Below, piece after piece: positions 23,666 to 35,022 of a DNA stretch of 51,010 bases. The notes under the pieces were generated by a model. It made no database searches and was not told the origin of the DNA. It saw only the letters and a list, made by a program, of their open reading frames with translations. This stretch comes from Verrucomicrobiaceae bacterium (GTDB lineage: Bacteria; Verrucomicrobiota; Verrucomicrobiia; Verrucomicrobiales; Verrucomicrobiaceae). Location: the NCBI GenBank assembly GCA_016795375.1, contig JAEUHJ010000200.1, positions 1-51,010 of the forward strand, written 5' to 3'. The position numbers and the translations under genes were made by a program. Numbering within the stretch: the stretch's first letter is position 1; each line of letters begins with the position of its first letter.

Positions 23666-24639
23666 GGCTTCTTCGGCACCTCCGGCAGCGCCTGGAGAGG
23701 CGTGGTGTCGATGGCAGCCTCGATGCCACGCAAGATTTTGTCCGTGAACTGCTGTCCGCGCACTTTCACCTCGGGATGACCGACGGAGCCGTGCCCGCCA
23801 CCGTTTATCGGCACCAGCAGCGAGGTGATGCCGACCTTTTGCAGCGCTGTATGAATCGCCTCCGCATGCCGGAACGCCACGCGCTGGTCCTTGGTGCCGT
23901 GGAAGGTGATGAAGGGCGGATCGTCCTTGCTCACATGAGTCACGGGGGACGCGGCCTTTGCCTCGGCTGGCTTGTCCGGCGCGTTTCCACCCAGCAGCCC
24001 GCTCACGGCGTCGTCCTTCCAGATGGGGCGGCCCTCCTTGTCGAACATGAGCGCCTGGGAAAAATCCTCCGGTCCGCAGAGATTCACCACGCACTGCACG
24101 CGGCTGCTGAAGCTCGTGTTCGGCCCCAGATCACCCTCCAACTCCTTCACATCGCCGCTGGTGCCGAGCAGCGATGACAAATGACCGCCCGCCGAACTGC
24201 CCCACACGGCGATCTTGTCCGCATCGAGGTTGTATTCCTTCGCATGCGCGCGAATCCAGCGGATCGCGGCTTTGCAATCATGCACCTGCGCGGGCCACGG
24301 TGCCTCCTTGGAAAGCCGGTAGCCCACGGCGACCGCCGCGTAGTCACCCGTGCGCGCGAGCTGGATCGCCTGCGCCGCGTAGCCCAGACGGTCGCCATTC
24401 ACCCAGCCGCCGCCATGGATCAGGGCCACGACCGGCAGCGGCTTGCCGTCATTGCGTTTCTTCGGCAGAAACACATCCACCATCTGCTTCGGATTGTTGT
24501 TGCCCGCGTAAGGTTGGTCGAGCTTCACCTCGACGCCGGACTTCTCCGCGATCGTGACGGTGGTTTGCTTTTTCGTGGGCAGGCTCTGCGCCTGGATGGC
24601 CGGCACGGCGAGAAAAATGAGCAGCAGATGATGTTTCAT
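23662..24639 (-). CDS. secreted alpha/beta-hydrolase (esterase/lipase, HSL-like)
   Basis: Exported carboxylesterase of 325 residues with signal peptide MKHHLLLIFLAVPAIQAQ. The oxyanion motif HGGGW is at 75-79, the nucleophile elbow GSSAGG with S149 at 147-152, a probable acid in FHGTKDQRV and the catalytic His in GGGHGS. This is the BD-FAE/HSL-like arrangement common in planctomycete and verrucomicrobial genomes, where members deacylate plant polysaccharide or small esters. It is the first gene of an operon with the acetyltransferase (4-nt overlap) and is divergent from the SNF2 gene across a 69-nt gap. Confidence 0.9.
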   Translation of the reverse strand: MKHHLLLIFLAVPAIQAQSLPTKKQTTVTIAEKSGVEVKLDQPYAGNNNPKQMVDVFLPKKRNDGKPLPVVALIHGGGWVNGDRLGYAAQAIQLARTGDYAAVAVGYRLSKEAPWPAQVHDCKAAIRWIRAHAKEYNLDADKIAVWGSSAGGHLSSLLGTSGDVKELEGDLGPNTSFSSRVQCVVNLCGPEDFSQALMFDKEGRPIWKDDAVSGLLGGNAPDKPAEAKAASPVTHVSKDDPPFITFHGTKDQRVAFRHAEAIHTALQKVGITSLLVPINGGGHGSVGHPEVKVRGQQFTDKILRGIEAAIDTTPLQALPEVPKKP

Positions 24640-24708
24640 GGCGAAAGACGATAGGTGTGATGGCGGTTCGGACGTTGCGCGTCAGCTCATCTTCGGCATA
24701 CAACGTGG

Positions 24709-27366
24709 ATGTTCGCGCCGGTTATCACCCCCGAAGGAATTCTCACGCTCGAAGGCGCGGCGGAGTCGCCGGTTGAGCGGAAAATACGCGCCTGTGACGG
24801 GGCGGCGGCCATGTTGTGCCTGCTCGCGGCGGATCTGCATGAGGCGGATGTCGGGCCGCCCTTCCGCTGGCTGCGGGAGATGGGACGGCTGTTTTTCACG
24901 CGGCTCTGCCAGACCAAAGACGCCGCAAAGGTCCAGCCGCTCACTTCCGACGAGAAAGCAGTCCTCATCGCCTCCGCGCCTCCGTTTCCGGGCGTCGAGC
25001 ACCTCACGGCGGAGCTGCTGGACCGCTGGTGGCTCGATCTCGCGGCGCACATCACTCAAATCACCACGCAAGGCGTCGAGGCCTGGCTGCGCGAGGAATG
25101 CCCGGCGTGGCATGTCGTGGGGCGCGTGAGTTTTCACCTGGCGGAGAACAAGGCGGACACGCAGCGGCCGTTCGCGTTTCTCGCCACGTTCACGGAGAAA
25201 CTCAGCGCCACCGGGCAGCCGCAGCATCTGCCGCTGGCGCGGGCGCTGCAGCTTTACGCGGGGCAGAAGGACCAGACGGCGTTGAACGCGCTGCTGGAGC
25301 CGGTGCGGCTCGCGGCGGAGAAATCGAAGCTGCTACGCGGGTGGCTGGAGACGAAGCGGCTCTTCCAGCCAATGGCGATGTCGCCGCAGGAGGCGTATCG
25401 CGTGCTGCGGGAGACGGCGGTGTTTCAGGAGAGCGGCATCGTCATGAAGCTGCCGGACTGGTGGAAGGCCGGCAAGACCTCGCGGCCCGCCGTTTCGGTC
25501 ACCATCGACGCGCCGAAGAAAACCTCCCTGCACGCGGGCACGATGCTCGGCTTCAAAATCGAGCAGAGCCTCGATGGCGAGCCGCTGACGCCGGAAGAAT
25601 GGCAAAAAATCCTCAGCGCCGACACTGGGCTTGTTTCTTTGCGCGGAAAATGGGTCGAAGTCGATGGCGAGCGGCTCCAGCAGGTCATGGCTCACTGGAA
25701 ACGCGTGCAAAACGCGGCCGGCGAGGGTGGCATCGGCTTCCTTGACGGCATGCGGCTCCTCGCGGGCTTTGGCGGGGCGAAAACGGCGGAAGAGGCTGCG
25801 GAACTCGAGCAGGTGCATTCGTGGAGCGAGGTCATCGCAGGCAAACAACTCGCCGAACTACTCGAACAGCTTCGCGATCCCGCTGAATCGCCCGCGCCCG
25901 CCAATCTCCGCGCCACATTGCGTCCGTATCAGCTCAAGGGTTATGCGTGGTTGAAATTCATGACACAGCTCGGCCTTGGCGCGTGCCTCGCGGATGACAT
26001 GGGGCTGGGGAAGACGGTGCAGGTGATCGCTATGCTGTTGTCGAGGAAAGCGGACGAGGGCGTCCGCGCTCCTGGGCTGCTGGTCGTTCCCGCGTCGCTC
26101 GTCGGCAATTGGAAGGCGGAGGTGGCGCGGTTCGCGCCGGATTTGCGGCTGTTCATCGCGCATCCGTCGCAGATTGAGCGGGAACGGCTCGATCTCGCGG
26201 TGAAACAGCCAGCGGAGGCGCTGCGTGGATTCGATGTGATGCTCACGACGTATCAATTTCTCCACCGCACCGAATCGTGGCAGTTTCATCCGTGGAGCAT
26301 GGTCATTCTCGACGAGGCGCAGGCGATCAAAAACAGCGGCAGCGGCTCCGCGAAGGCCGTGAAACGGCTGCAGGCGCCCGCGCGCGTCGCCTTGACCGGC
26401 ACGCCGGTCGAAAACCGGCCCGGCGATCTGTGGAGCCTGTTCGATTTCCTCAACCCAGGACTGCTCGGCGGCTCCGGCGCGTTTGCGGACGCGGTGAAAC
26501 GCTGCGCGAAGTCCAGCGAAGGCTACGCGCCGCTGCGCCGTCTCGTGAAGCCCTACATCCTGCGCCGCATGAAGACGGATCGGAGCATCATCAGTGATCT
26601 GCCGGACAAAATTGAGCTGAAGGCCTTCTGCGGCCTCACCAAGCGCCAGGCGACGATTTACGCGAAGCTCGTCGATCAGCTCGCGAAGATGCTCAACGAC
26701 AAAGAGATGGAGCCAATCAAGCGCCAGGGCCTCGTGCTCGGTTTCCTGCTCAAGTTCAAGCAGGTGTGCAATCACCCGAGTCACTGGAATGGCGACGGTG
26801 CGTGGAATCCGGCCGACAGCGGCAAATTCGCGCGCCTGGCGGAGATTTGCGGCGAACTGGCCGAGAAACGCGAACGCGCGCTCGTCTTCACGCAGTTCGC
26901 GGAGACCTGTGATCCGCTCGCACGCTTTCTGAGCACCGTTTTCGGCCGCGACGGCCTCATCCTGCACGGCGGCACGAGTGTGAAGAAGCGCCCCGAACTC
27001 GTCGAAGCCTTCCAGCAGCCCGGCGGGCCGCCCTTCATGGTCATCAGCGTCAAAGCGGGCGGCACCGGCCTCAATTTGACCGCCGCCAGCCAGGTCATTC
27101 ATTTCGACCGCTGGTGGAATCCCGCCGTGGAGAATCAAGCCACCGACCGCGCCTTCCGCATCGGCCAGAAGCAGAATGTCATCGTGCATAAATTCGTCTG
27201 CCAGGGCACCATCGAGGAGCGCATCGACGCGCTGATCGATGAAAAGCTCGGCCTCGCCCAGGAACTCGTCGGCGATGGTGCCGGAGCCGAAAAACTGCTC
27301 ACCGACATGAGCAGCGATGAACTGCTCGACTTCGTGAGGCTGGACGTGAACACCGCCATCGTCTAA
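24709..27366 (+). CDS. SNF2-family ATPase/helicase (HepA-like)
   Basis: A double-stranded-DNA translocase of 885 residues. An N-terminal region (1-400) of bacterial SNF2-associated type precedes the ATPase. Lobe 1 has LRPYQLKGYAWLKF, Walker A DDMGLGKTVQ (GLGKT at 432-436) and DEAQ (535-538), followed by ALTGTPVENR. Lobe 2 has LVFTQFAE, SVKAGGTGLNLT and the arginine-finger motif RAFRIGQK. It likely remodels protein-DNA complexes or transcription complexes. The SWIM-domain gene starts 9 nt downstream, a pairing seen in many bacteria, so the two products probably act together. ATG 24709 is the first in-frame start of the continuous frame. Confidence 0.93.
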   Translation: MFAPVITPEGILTLEGAAESPVERKIRACDGAAAMLCLLAADLHEADVGPPFRWLREMGRLFFTRLCQTKDAAKVQPLTSDEKAVLIASAPPFPGVEHLTAELLDRWWLDLAAHITQITTQGVEAWLREECPAWHVVGRVSFHLAENKADTQRPFAFLATFTEKLSATGQPQHLPLARALQLYAGQKDQTALNALLEPVRLAAEKSKLLRGWLETKRLFQPMAMSPQEAYRVLRETAVFQESGIVMKLPDWWKAGKTSRPAVSVTIDAPKKTSLHAGTMLGFKIEQSLDGEPLTPEEWQKILSADTGLVSLRGKWVEVDGERLQQVMAHWKRVQNAAGEGGIGFLDGMRLLAGFGGAKTAEEAAELEQVHSWSEVIAGKQLAELLEQLRDPAESPAPANLRATLRPYQLKGYAWLKFMTQLGLGACLADDMGLGKTVQVIAMLLSRKADEGVRAPGLLVVPASLVGNWKAEVARFAPDLRLFIAHPSQIERERLDLAVKQPAEALRGFDVMLTTYQFLHRTESWQFHPWSMVILDEAQAIKNSGSGSAKAVKRLQAPARVALTGTPVENRPGDLWSLFDFLNPGLLGGSGAFADAVKRCAKSSEGYAPLRRLVKPYILRRMKTDRSIISDLPDKIELKAFCGLTKRQATIYAKLVDQLAKMLNDKEMEPIKRQGLVLGFLLKFKQVCNHPSHWNGDGAWNPADSGKFARLAEICGELAEKRERALVFTQFAETCDPLARFLSTVFGRDGLILHGGTSVKKRPELVEAFQQPGGPPFMVISVKAGGTGLNLTAASQVIHFDRWWNPAVENQATDRAFRIGQKQNVIVHKFVCQGTIEERIDALIDEKLGLAQELVGDGAGAEKLLTDMSSDELLDFVRLDVNTAIV

Positions 27367-27375
27367 AACAACGTC

Positions 27376-28149
27376 ATGTGGTGGTCCTACGAAGATGTGC
27401 GTGAACAAAAAGAGCGGCTGCGGCGCGAGATCGCGAAGCGGAAAAAGCGCGGGGAGAAGTTTGAGGTGCTGGCGGCTCCGGCGGGGCAAAAGAAGCTGTG
27501 CGCGACTTTCTGGGGGCAGGCGTGGTGCCGGAATCTGGAGTCGTATCAGCAGTATGAATCCCGGCTGCCGCGCGGGCGGAGCTATTTGAGGCAGGGGAAT
27601 GTGTACAATCTCGAAATCGAGGCGGGAAGGCTCGCTGCGGTGGTAGCGGGGTCAGAGCTCTATGACACGAGCATTCACATCCAGCCGCTGCCGAAGAAGC
27701 AGTGGCGGAAAATCGTGGAGCAAGGCTCCGGGCAGGTGGGATCGATGCTCGATCTGCTCGCGGGAAAACTCGGCGACGGCCTGATGAAGCTGCTGACCGA
27801 TCCGGCGGACGGGTTGTTCCCGAAACCGAAGGAGATTCGCTTCGACTGCTCGTGCCCTGACTTTGCCGACATGTGCAAGCATGTCTCCGCCGTGCTCTAC
27901 GGCGTGGGCGTGCTGCTGGACACGAAGCCGGAGCTGCTGTTCACGCTGCGCGGCGTGGATCAGGCGGAACTGCTCTCGAATGCGAGCAGCGCGGCGATCA
28001 CCGATCTGACCACAAACACGGGCGATCTGGCCGGAGCAGACCTTTCCGCGATCTTCGGCATCGATCTGGCCGTGGAGCCGCCCGTGACCGAGGAGGCCAA
28101 GAAGCCCGCGAAGAAAAAGCGCACGTCACGCAAGAGCGCCGCTGCTTGA
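27376..28149 (+). CDS. SWIM zinc-finger protein
   Basis: A 257-residue cytoplasmic protein. The SWIM motif CxCx(n)CxH is clear: C158, C160, C167 and H169 in FDCSCPDFADMCKHVSAVLY. The N-terminal third is basic with FWGQAWCRNLESYQQYESRL, a segment typical of bacterial SWIM proteins next to SNF2 genes. The C-terminus is a Lys/Ala-rich tail (KKPAKKKRTSRKSAAA) that could bind nucleic acid. SWIM domains are linked to DNA or protein binding. Spacing of 9 nt to the SNF2 gene shows co-transcription. Confidence 0.9.
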   Translation: MWWSYEDVREQKERLRREIAKRKKRGEKFEVLAAPAGQKKLCATFWGQAWCRNLESYQQYESRLPRGRSYLRQGNVYNLEIEAGRLAAVVAGSELYDTSIHIQPLPKKQWRKIVEQGSGQVGSMLDLLAGKLGDGLMKLLTDPADGLFPKPKEIRFDCSCPDFADMCKHVSAVLYGVGVLLDTKPELLFTLRGVDQAELLSNASSAAITDLTTNTGDLAGADLSAIFGIDLAVEPPVTEEAKKPAKKKRTSRKSAAA

Positions 28150-28175
28150 TCAAAGTTCCGCGCCTGGCGCCGGAT

Positions 28176-30791
28176 TCACTTCTGCTCCAGCTTCACATTG
28201 TCGATGAAGAACGCGGTCTTCGTCGTGCCGAGGGCGCTGAAGAGCATGTAGCTGGCGCTGGTCCAGGCGGGTTTGCAGATGATGTCGGGGAAGGATTGTT
28301 TCCTGCCATCCCGGCGTGTGATCTCCGCGCTCCATGTGCCGCCGCCGGTGGTGGCGCTGATCGAAACGCGAAACCATTCGCCAGCGGGAATCGTGATGAG
28401 CTGCGTCTTGCCATCGGTGCTCGCGGAGAGTTTGCCGTTCTGCCAGCGGAGATACGGGCCGTTGCCGAAGTCGCTGTTTTTACCGCGGATCTCGAAGAAC
28501 CAGTCAGCACCGGGCTGCGCCATGATGTCAAATTCGATGTGGAAGGTGCCGGTGTCCCAGGTGGTGGGGTAGATGTCGAGCACGGGATCGTAACTGTGCT
28601 GCAAACCGGGCGCGTCCTGCACCTTGAGGCTGCGTTTCGAGCCGCCGTCGAACGGCGAGGCGATTTCCGCAGTGACGCCGATGCTTTCGCCTTTGCCCTC
28701 GCGATCATACTTCGCGCCACGAATGCCGAGCACGCCAAGAGCGGTGCGTTCGAAGGTTTGATTCACCCTGTAAGGCGGCGCGGGCCACGGTTTGGCATCG
28801 GTTTCCCAGTTCGGGTAGTCGTGGCCCTTCGCGGAGAGTTTTTGCCATGCCCCATCGGTTTTGCGGACTCCAGCCAAAGTGAGATCCCAAGGCTTGAAGC
28901 CGATTTTTTCAGCGGGCGATCCGGGCTTGAGACGGAAGTCGCGTTTCGTAATGTCCTCGAACATCGGGTCGGCGAAGATGCTGCCGCCATCACGACCCAT
29001 CTTGCGCCATTCGTCCCAGGTGAAGTGTGTTTTCGTCAGATGCGGCGGGATTTTGCCGTCGGTTGGCCAGTAGAGGTTTTTGCGGAAGGCGAGGCTGTCC
29101 TTCGGGTCGCCACGCTCGGGCTTGTCGAAGAACTTCCAGTTCCACTCGCCGCCGTCGAGCAGCGGCGACGCGGGATCCCACACGACGATGTTGTTCGTGT
29201 AGCGGAAGCGCAGGCGCGGCTCGTTGCGCGAGGCTTGAATCTGCGCGGTGTGGCCGAAGGCGAAGATGTTGTTCCGCACGGTGTTGTAGTAGCCGTAGTG
29301 CTGGTGGAAGCCGGCGTTCCAGGTGTCATGCACGAGATTGTTTTCCATGAGCACGGTGCTGCTGCCCTCGTCGTTGTAGAGGCCCCAGCCGCCGTAGCGA
29401 TGCGCGGCCACGTCGTGGACGTGATTCCCGCGCACAACGGTGCCGGGCGAGGTGCCGAGGCCGTAGAAGCCGCCCATGTCGCTCAAATACGCCCAGCCGA
29501 GATGATGGATGTGGTTGTTCACGACGAGCGTGGCGCATGAGGCGGTGTCCCCATAGCCCCAGTTCCATCCGGCGCTGACACCGGTGTAGAAAAAGTCGCC
29601 TATGTCGCAGTGCGTGACCGTGCAGAATTGGGTGTGGGTGAAGACCACGCCGCAGGCGCTGGGATGCAGACGACCGCCGTGCTGGATGATGCAGTCGTCG
29701 ATGACAATGTGATGATTCACGCGCTCCTCCTCCGGCCGCCTCGTCTCACCGACATAAACGCCGCCACCGCCGAGATCGTGAAGATGGCAGTGCTTCACAG
29801 TGGAATCCGCGCAGCCGTTCTTGAACCAGATCGCGTGCAAGCCAGTGTGCGCGATCTCGCAGTTCTCAAAGTGAATGCCATGCGAGTCCTCGATTTCGAT
29901 GGCCCCGTCGCTCGTGGTCGCGGCCTGGCCGTCGTGCAGGCCGTCGGCGGGATAGAGATGGTTGCTGTATTGAAACGAGATGCCCTCAAAGCGCACGTCA
30001 TGAGCGCCTTTCATGATGATGAACTTGTCCACCACAGGGGCGATCACCTCGGCCTTCGTCATGTCTTCGCCAGGCAGCGGCAGGCAGAGCACCTCGCCCT
30101 TCGCCTTGTCGAGGAACCATTCGCCAGGCGCATCGAGGGCTGCGCGGAAGTTTTCCGCCCACCAGCGCTGATCCGGCTCGAACTCCACAAAGGGATAACG
30201 CGAGCGTCCTTTGATCTGCACGGCCAGCGCGTCGTCATTCAACGCCTTGATGCGGCACTGCCCCACGGCCCAAGCATGCGTGACGGTGAGCAAAACATCA
30301 TCGCGCTCCGCCTGCGGGATGGCTTTGAGCATGTCGAACTGTCCCTGCGCGATGCTGAAGGCGTGGAAGTTCATGTTCTCCTTCAAATCCGGGAACACGC
30401 CCGCGCCGACTGCTTCGGTGATGTGATGAAAACCCTTGTTCGGTGTGCGGGCGAGCGTGGCGCGGCGGCCGTTGATCCAAAGCTGCTCAAACTTCCATGC
30501 CTTGTCCGGCAGCACGGCCTTCCACATGCCCCCATCAGCTTTCTGCCAGCCCGTGACCGCCTTTCCGGCCATGAACACGGCGTTCTTGCCGCTCCATGTC
30601 ACCTGCGAGTCGTCTTTGCCCAACGTGATCGTTTCCATGAGCGGATGAATGCCGTCCTCCACGATGATGCGCACCGGTTTCGGCGACTTGCGCGCCTGTT
30701 CGAGCACGGCGGGGAGATCGCCGGGCTTCAGAACGATGTCGGCGGCCAGGAGTGAGGACGTGAAGGCGAAAAGAATGGTGAGTCGCAGCAT
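28176..30791 (-). CDS. exported right-handed parallel beta-helix protein
   Basis: An 871-residue secreted protein. The signal peptide is MLRLTILFAFTSSLLAA. The central part (about 230-540) has beta-helix features: repeated stretches such as GIHFENCEIAHTGLHAIWFK, CHLHDLGGGGVYVGE and VLMENNLVHDTWNAGFHQHY, with regularly spaced N, H, D and G. This is the pectate-lyase/inverting-hydrolase scaffold. The C-terminal 200 residues look like a beta-sandwich (concanavalin-type) domain. It probably binds or cleaves a complex polysaccharide; catalytic residues cannot be assigned. ATG 30791 gives the signal peptide and is divergent from the DUF4091 gene with 66 nt between starts. Confidence 0.82.
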   Translation of the reverse strand: MLRLTILFAFTSSLLAADIVLKPGDLPAVLEQARKSPKPVRIIVEDGIHPLMETITLGKDDSQVTWSGKNAVFMAGKAVTGWQKADGGMWKAVLPDKAWKFEQLWINGRRATLARTPNKGFHHITEAVGAGVFPDLKENMNFHAFSIAQGQFDMLKAIPQAERDDVLLTVTHAWAVGQCRIKALNDDALAVQIKGRSRYPFVEFEPDQRWWAENFRAALDAPGEWFLDKAKGEVLCLPLPGEDMTKAEVIAPVVDKFIIMKGAHDVRFEGISFQYSNHLYPADGLHDGQAATTSDGAIEIEDSHGIHFENCEIAHTGLHAIWFKNGCADSTVKHCHLHDLGGGGVYVGETRRPEEERVNHHIVIDDCIIQHGGRLHPSACGVVFTHTQFCTVTHCDIGDFFYTGVSAGWNWGYGDTASCATLVVNNHIHHLGWAYLSDMGGFYGLGTSPGTVVRGNHVHDVAAHRYGGWGLYNDEGSSTVLMENNLVHDTWNAGFHQHYGYYNTVRNNIFAFGHTAQIQASRNEPRLRFRYTNNIVVWDPASPLLDGGEWNWKFFDKPERGDPKDSLAFRKNLYWPTDGKIPPHLTKTHFTWDEWRKMGRDGGSIFADPMFEDITKRDFRLKPGSPAEKIGFKPWDLTLAGVRKTDGAWQKLSAKGHDYPNWETDAKPWPAPPYRVNQTFERTALGVLGIRGAKYDREGKGESIGVTAEIASPFDGGSKRSLKVQDAPGLQHSYDPVLDIYPTTWDTGTFHIEFDIMAQPGADWFFEIRGKNSDFGNGPYLRWQNGKLSASTDGKTQLITIPAGEWFRVSISATTGGGTWSAEITRRDGRKQSFPDIICKPAWTSASYMLFSALGTTKTAFFIDNVKLEQK

Positions 30792-30857
30792 GAGAACAGG
30801 CTCACATTCGGCGGCGACGTGAAACGATGCAAGGGTGGCCGCCGTTCCTGGCATCTC

Positions 30858-33170
30858 ATGAAATGGCTGTCATTCCTCCTTTTCTACGCTGCCACTCTTC
30901 AGGCGCAGCAGCGTGTCGAGGTCTCGCGTGATCTGTGGATCTCGGCGTACTCGAAGGAGGTGGAAGGAAACAACGGCGGATCGCCGAAACTGAAGCTCAA
31001 GGGCATCCAGGAGTTCTTCCTCATCGACTTTGATCCGGCGCCGCTGCGGGGGAAGAAGATCGTCAAAGCACAACTGCATGTGCATCTCGCATCGCCGGAG
31101 ACGCCGCTGCGGCGCATGACGGTCTCCACGATCTCACAGGACTGGGTGGAAGGCACGGGCAGCAGCTACGCGAAGACTCCGGGCGCGAGTTCCTTCGTGT
31201 GGGCGCAGACAGGCGTGCTGCGCTGGGGAAACAACGAGCCGGACATCACCAGCGTCGTTTGCGGTGAAGGTGGTTCCATCTGGGGCTTTGGCGATGCCTC
31301 CGCACCGGATGCGGAAGGCTGGCAGATCATCCCGATCTTACCGGAAGTGGCCCAGGCACGGCTCGATGGCCGCTCGCACGGCTTTTACGTCATCGACGAC
31401 ATCGGGAATGAATACGCGCGAGATGGAAACACTTTCCGATACACGACTTTCGTGAACCGCTACGTCTCGAGCCGCGAGGACAAGCGCATTCACAAGCCCT
31501 TCTTCACGCTGTGGCTCGAAGACGGTGCCGCAGCAGCGCCTCAAGCCGTCAATCAGGTCAATCTGGTCACCGCAGCCGTTTTGCCTCCCATCCCGGCCAT
31601 TTCCGCTGAAAAGCCGAATCTGCCTTCCAAAGACCTTTTCGGCCGCGAACTGGCCTCCACGCACTTTTTCGCCGCGAAGGGCGAAACGATCGGATTTTCC
31701 GTCACGGGCAAGCCGCTGGTCGAAGCGCCCGGTTTGGGCGTGAAGCTCTACTCGATGCCGAAAGTCGGTGGAATGCATGATCCGCTCGTGCCGGGCGATG
31801 GAGACGAGACCTTCATCGACATCCATGTGCCGAAAAGCACGCCCGCTGGCGATTTGAAAGGCACCATCACAGTGAATGGCACCGTGATGCCCTTCACGAT
31901 CACGGTTTGGAACTTCACGCTGCCGGATCGCCTCTCGTTCCTGCCGCAGATGAACGCCTACGGGCTGCCGGGTCATGTGCGTGACTACTACCGGCTCGCG
32001 CACGAGCATCGCGTGGTGCTGAATCAACTGCCGTATGGCTGGACGGGCAAGGTGGACGAGCCCGCGCCGAAGCCCGGTGGCGATGGGAAGTGGGATTGGA
32101 CGAAGTTCGATGCCGAATTCGGCCCGCTGCTCGATGGCAGCGCCTTCGCCGGCCTGCCGCGCGGCGCGGTGCCGGTGGACGCGTTTTATCTTCTGCTGAA
32201 CGAGAACTGGCCGATGAAGCACGACGAGCACTTCAAAGGCGGCTACTGGATCGAGAATGCCTTTGATGACGACTACTGGACGCAATTCCGCAGCGCGGCG
32301 GCGGAGATCGCGAAGCACCTCGAAACGAAGGGCTGGACGGAGCCGATGTTTGAGTTCTACCTCAACAACAAGGTGTACTTCAAAAAGGACGACTGGCGGA
32401 AATGCACCGCGGCGTGGATTTTCGATGAACCGGTGCACACGCAGGACTTCTGGGCCATCCGCCACTACGGCCGCGAGTTCTGGAACGCCGTCGCGCCTTA
32501 TCCGAAGGTGAATCTCACTTATCGCGCCGACATTTCCCGCCCGCAGTGGCAGCGCGAGCTGCTCGACCACTGCGTGAATGTGGAGGTCGTCAGCGGCGTG
32601 CTGCGCAGCTACTGGCCGCGCATTCACCGCCGTGCGGAGGCCTGTGGAAACCTCTACTACATGTATGGCAGCGCGAACGCCATCGGCACGCCGAACATCG
32701 CCAACGCCGCGTGGTGCGTCGAGTCCTGGTCGCTCGGAGCGGATGGCGTGGTGCCTTGGAACACGATTGGCAAAGAAGCCGCGTGGCAGACACCGGACGA
32801 ACTCTCCGTGATGTATCCTGCCGCGAACGGCCCAGTGCCGAGCCTGCGCCTGAAGACTTTCCGCGCCGGTCAGCAGCTCGTCGAGTATCTCACGCAATAC
32901 CGCGCCGTCAGCGGCGCGAGCCGCGAGAGCGTCATGGCCGCCGTGCGTGCCATCTCCGGCCTCGGCGCGACTTTGGTGAAGAAAAACGAGGAGGACGCGG
33001 GCAAATCGCAGTTCGGCACGGCGACGCAGTCTGCCTTTGAGGCGCTGCGGATGCGCCTGGGGGCCTTTCTCGACGCCAAAGCACCTGCGCCGAAGAACCG
33101 CTGGCACGATCCGCGGCCGGCACGCCCGGATTTGACAAAGGCACGGGATATCACGCCGCTGCCGAGATGA
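30858..33170 (+). CDS. exported DUF4091-type glycoside-hydrolase-like protein
   Basis: A 770-residue secreted protein. ATG 30858 begins a signal peptide (MKWLSFLLFYAATLQA); an in-frame GTG at 30819 would add 13 charged residues before it. An N-terminal beta-sandwich of about 200 residues (LWISAYSKEVEGN, LHVHLASPETPLRRMTVSTI) resembles a DNRLRE-like surface domain. A middle sandwich and a TIM-barrel-like catalytic region follow, with LPQMNAYGLPGH, WIFDEPVH and WCVESWSLGADGVVPWN, and then a C-terminal helical region. D or E in IFDEPVH could be catalytic. It is likely a polysaccharide hydrolase expressed from a shared divergent promoter region with the beta-helix protein. Confidence 0.78.
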   Translation: MKWLSFLLFYAATLQAQQRVEVSRDLWISAYSKEVEGNNGGSPKLKLKGIQEFFLIDFDPAPLRGKKIVKAQLHVHLASPETPLRRMTVSTISQDWVEGTGSSYAKTPGASSFVWAQTGVLRWGNNEPDITSVVCGEGGSIWGFGDASAPDAEGWQIIPILPEVAQARLDGRSHGFYVIDDIGNEYARDGNTFRYTTFVNRYVSSREDKRIHKPFFTLWLEDGAAAAPQAVNQVNLVTAAVLPPIPAISAEKPNLPSKDLFGRELASTHFFAAKGETIGFSVTGKPLVEAPGLGVKLYSMPKVGGMHDPLVPGDGDETFIDIHVPKSTPAGDLKGTITVNGTVMPFTITVWNFTLPDRLSFLPQMNAYGLPGHVRDYYRLAHEHRVVLNQLPYGWTGKVDEPAPKPGGDGKWDWTKFDAEFGPLLDGSAFAGLPRGAVPVDAFYLLLNENWPMKHDEHFKGGYWIENAFDDDYWTQFRSAAAEIAKHLETKGWTEPMFEFYLNNKVYFKKDDWRKCTAAWIFDEPVHTQDFWAIRHYGREFWNAVAPYPKVNLTYRADISRPQWQRELLDHCVNVEVVSGVLRSYWPRIHRRAEACGNLYYMYGSANAIGTPNIANAAWCVESWSLGADGVVPWNTIGKEAAWQTPDELSVMYPAANGPVPSLRLKTFRAGQQLVEYLTQYRAVSGASRESVMAAVRAISGLGATLVKKNEEDAGKSQFGTATQSAFEALRMRLGAFLDAKAPAPKNRWHDPRPARPDLTKARDITPLPR

Positions 33171-33235
33171 TCCTCACATTGCTTTGATTTGACTCGCCGA
33201 TGAGGCGCGTTTCGGTACCATCCGCCGCCTTTCCC

Positions 33236-34978
<1,743 letters not shown>

Positions 34979-35022
34979 TTTTTCTCGTCTTGGCGGGCAG
35001 CCAGGGCGCATAATCGGGCATT

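Noticed and set aside
23666..24094. N-terminal extension of the acetyltransferase frame
   Set aside because: It is another frame of the esterase gene. The ATGA overlap and the GNAT domain both place the start at 23665.
24709..28149. Complete phage defence island
   Set aside because: SNF2 and SWIM genes occur in some defence loci, but no nuclease, methylase, phospholipase D or other defence partner is next to them here.
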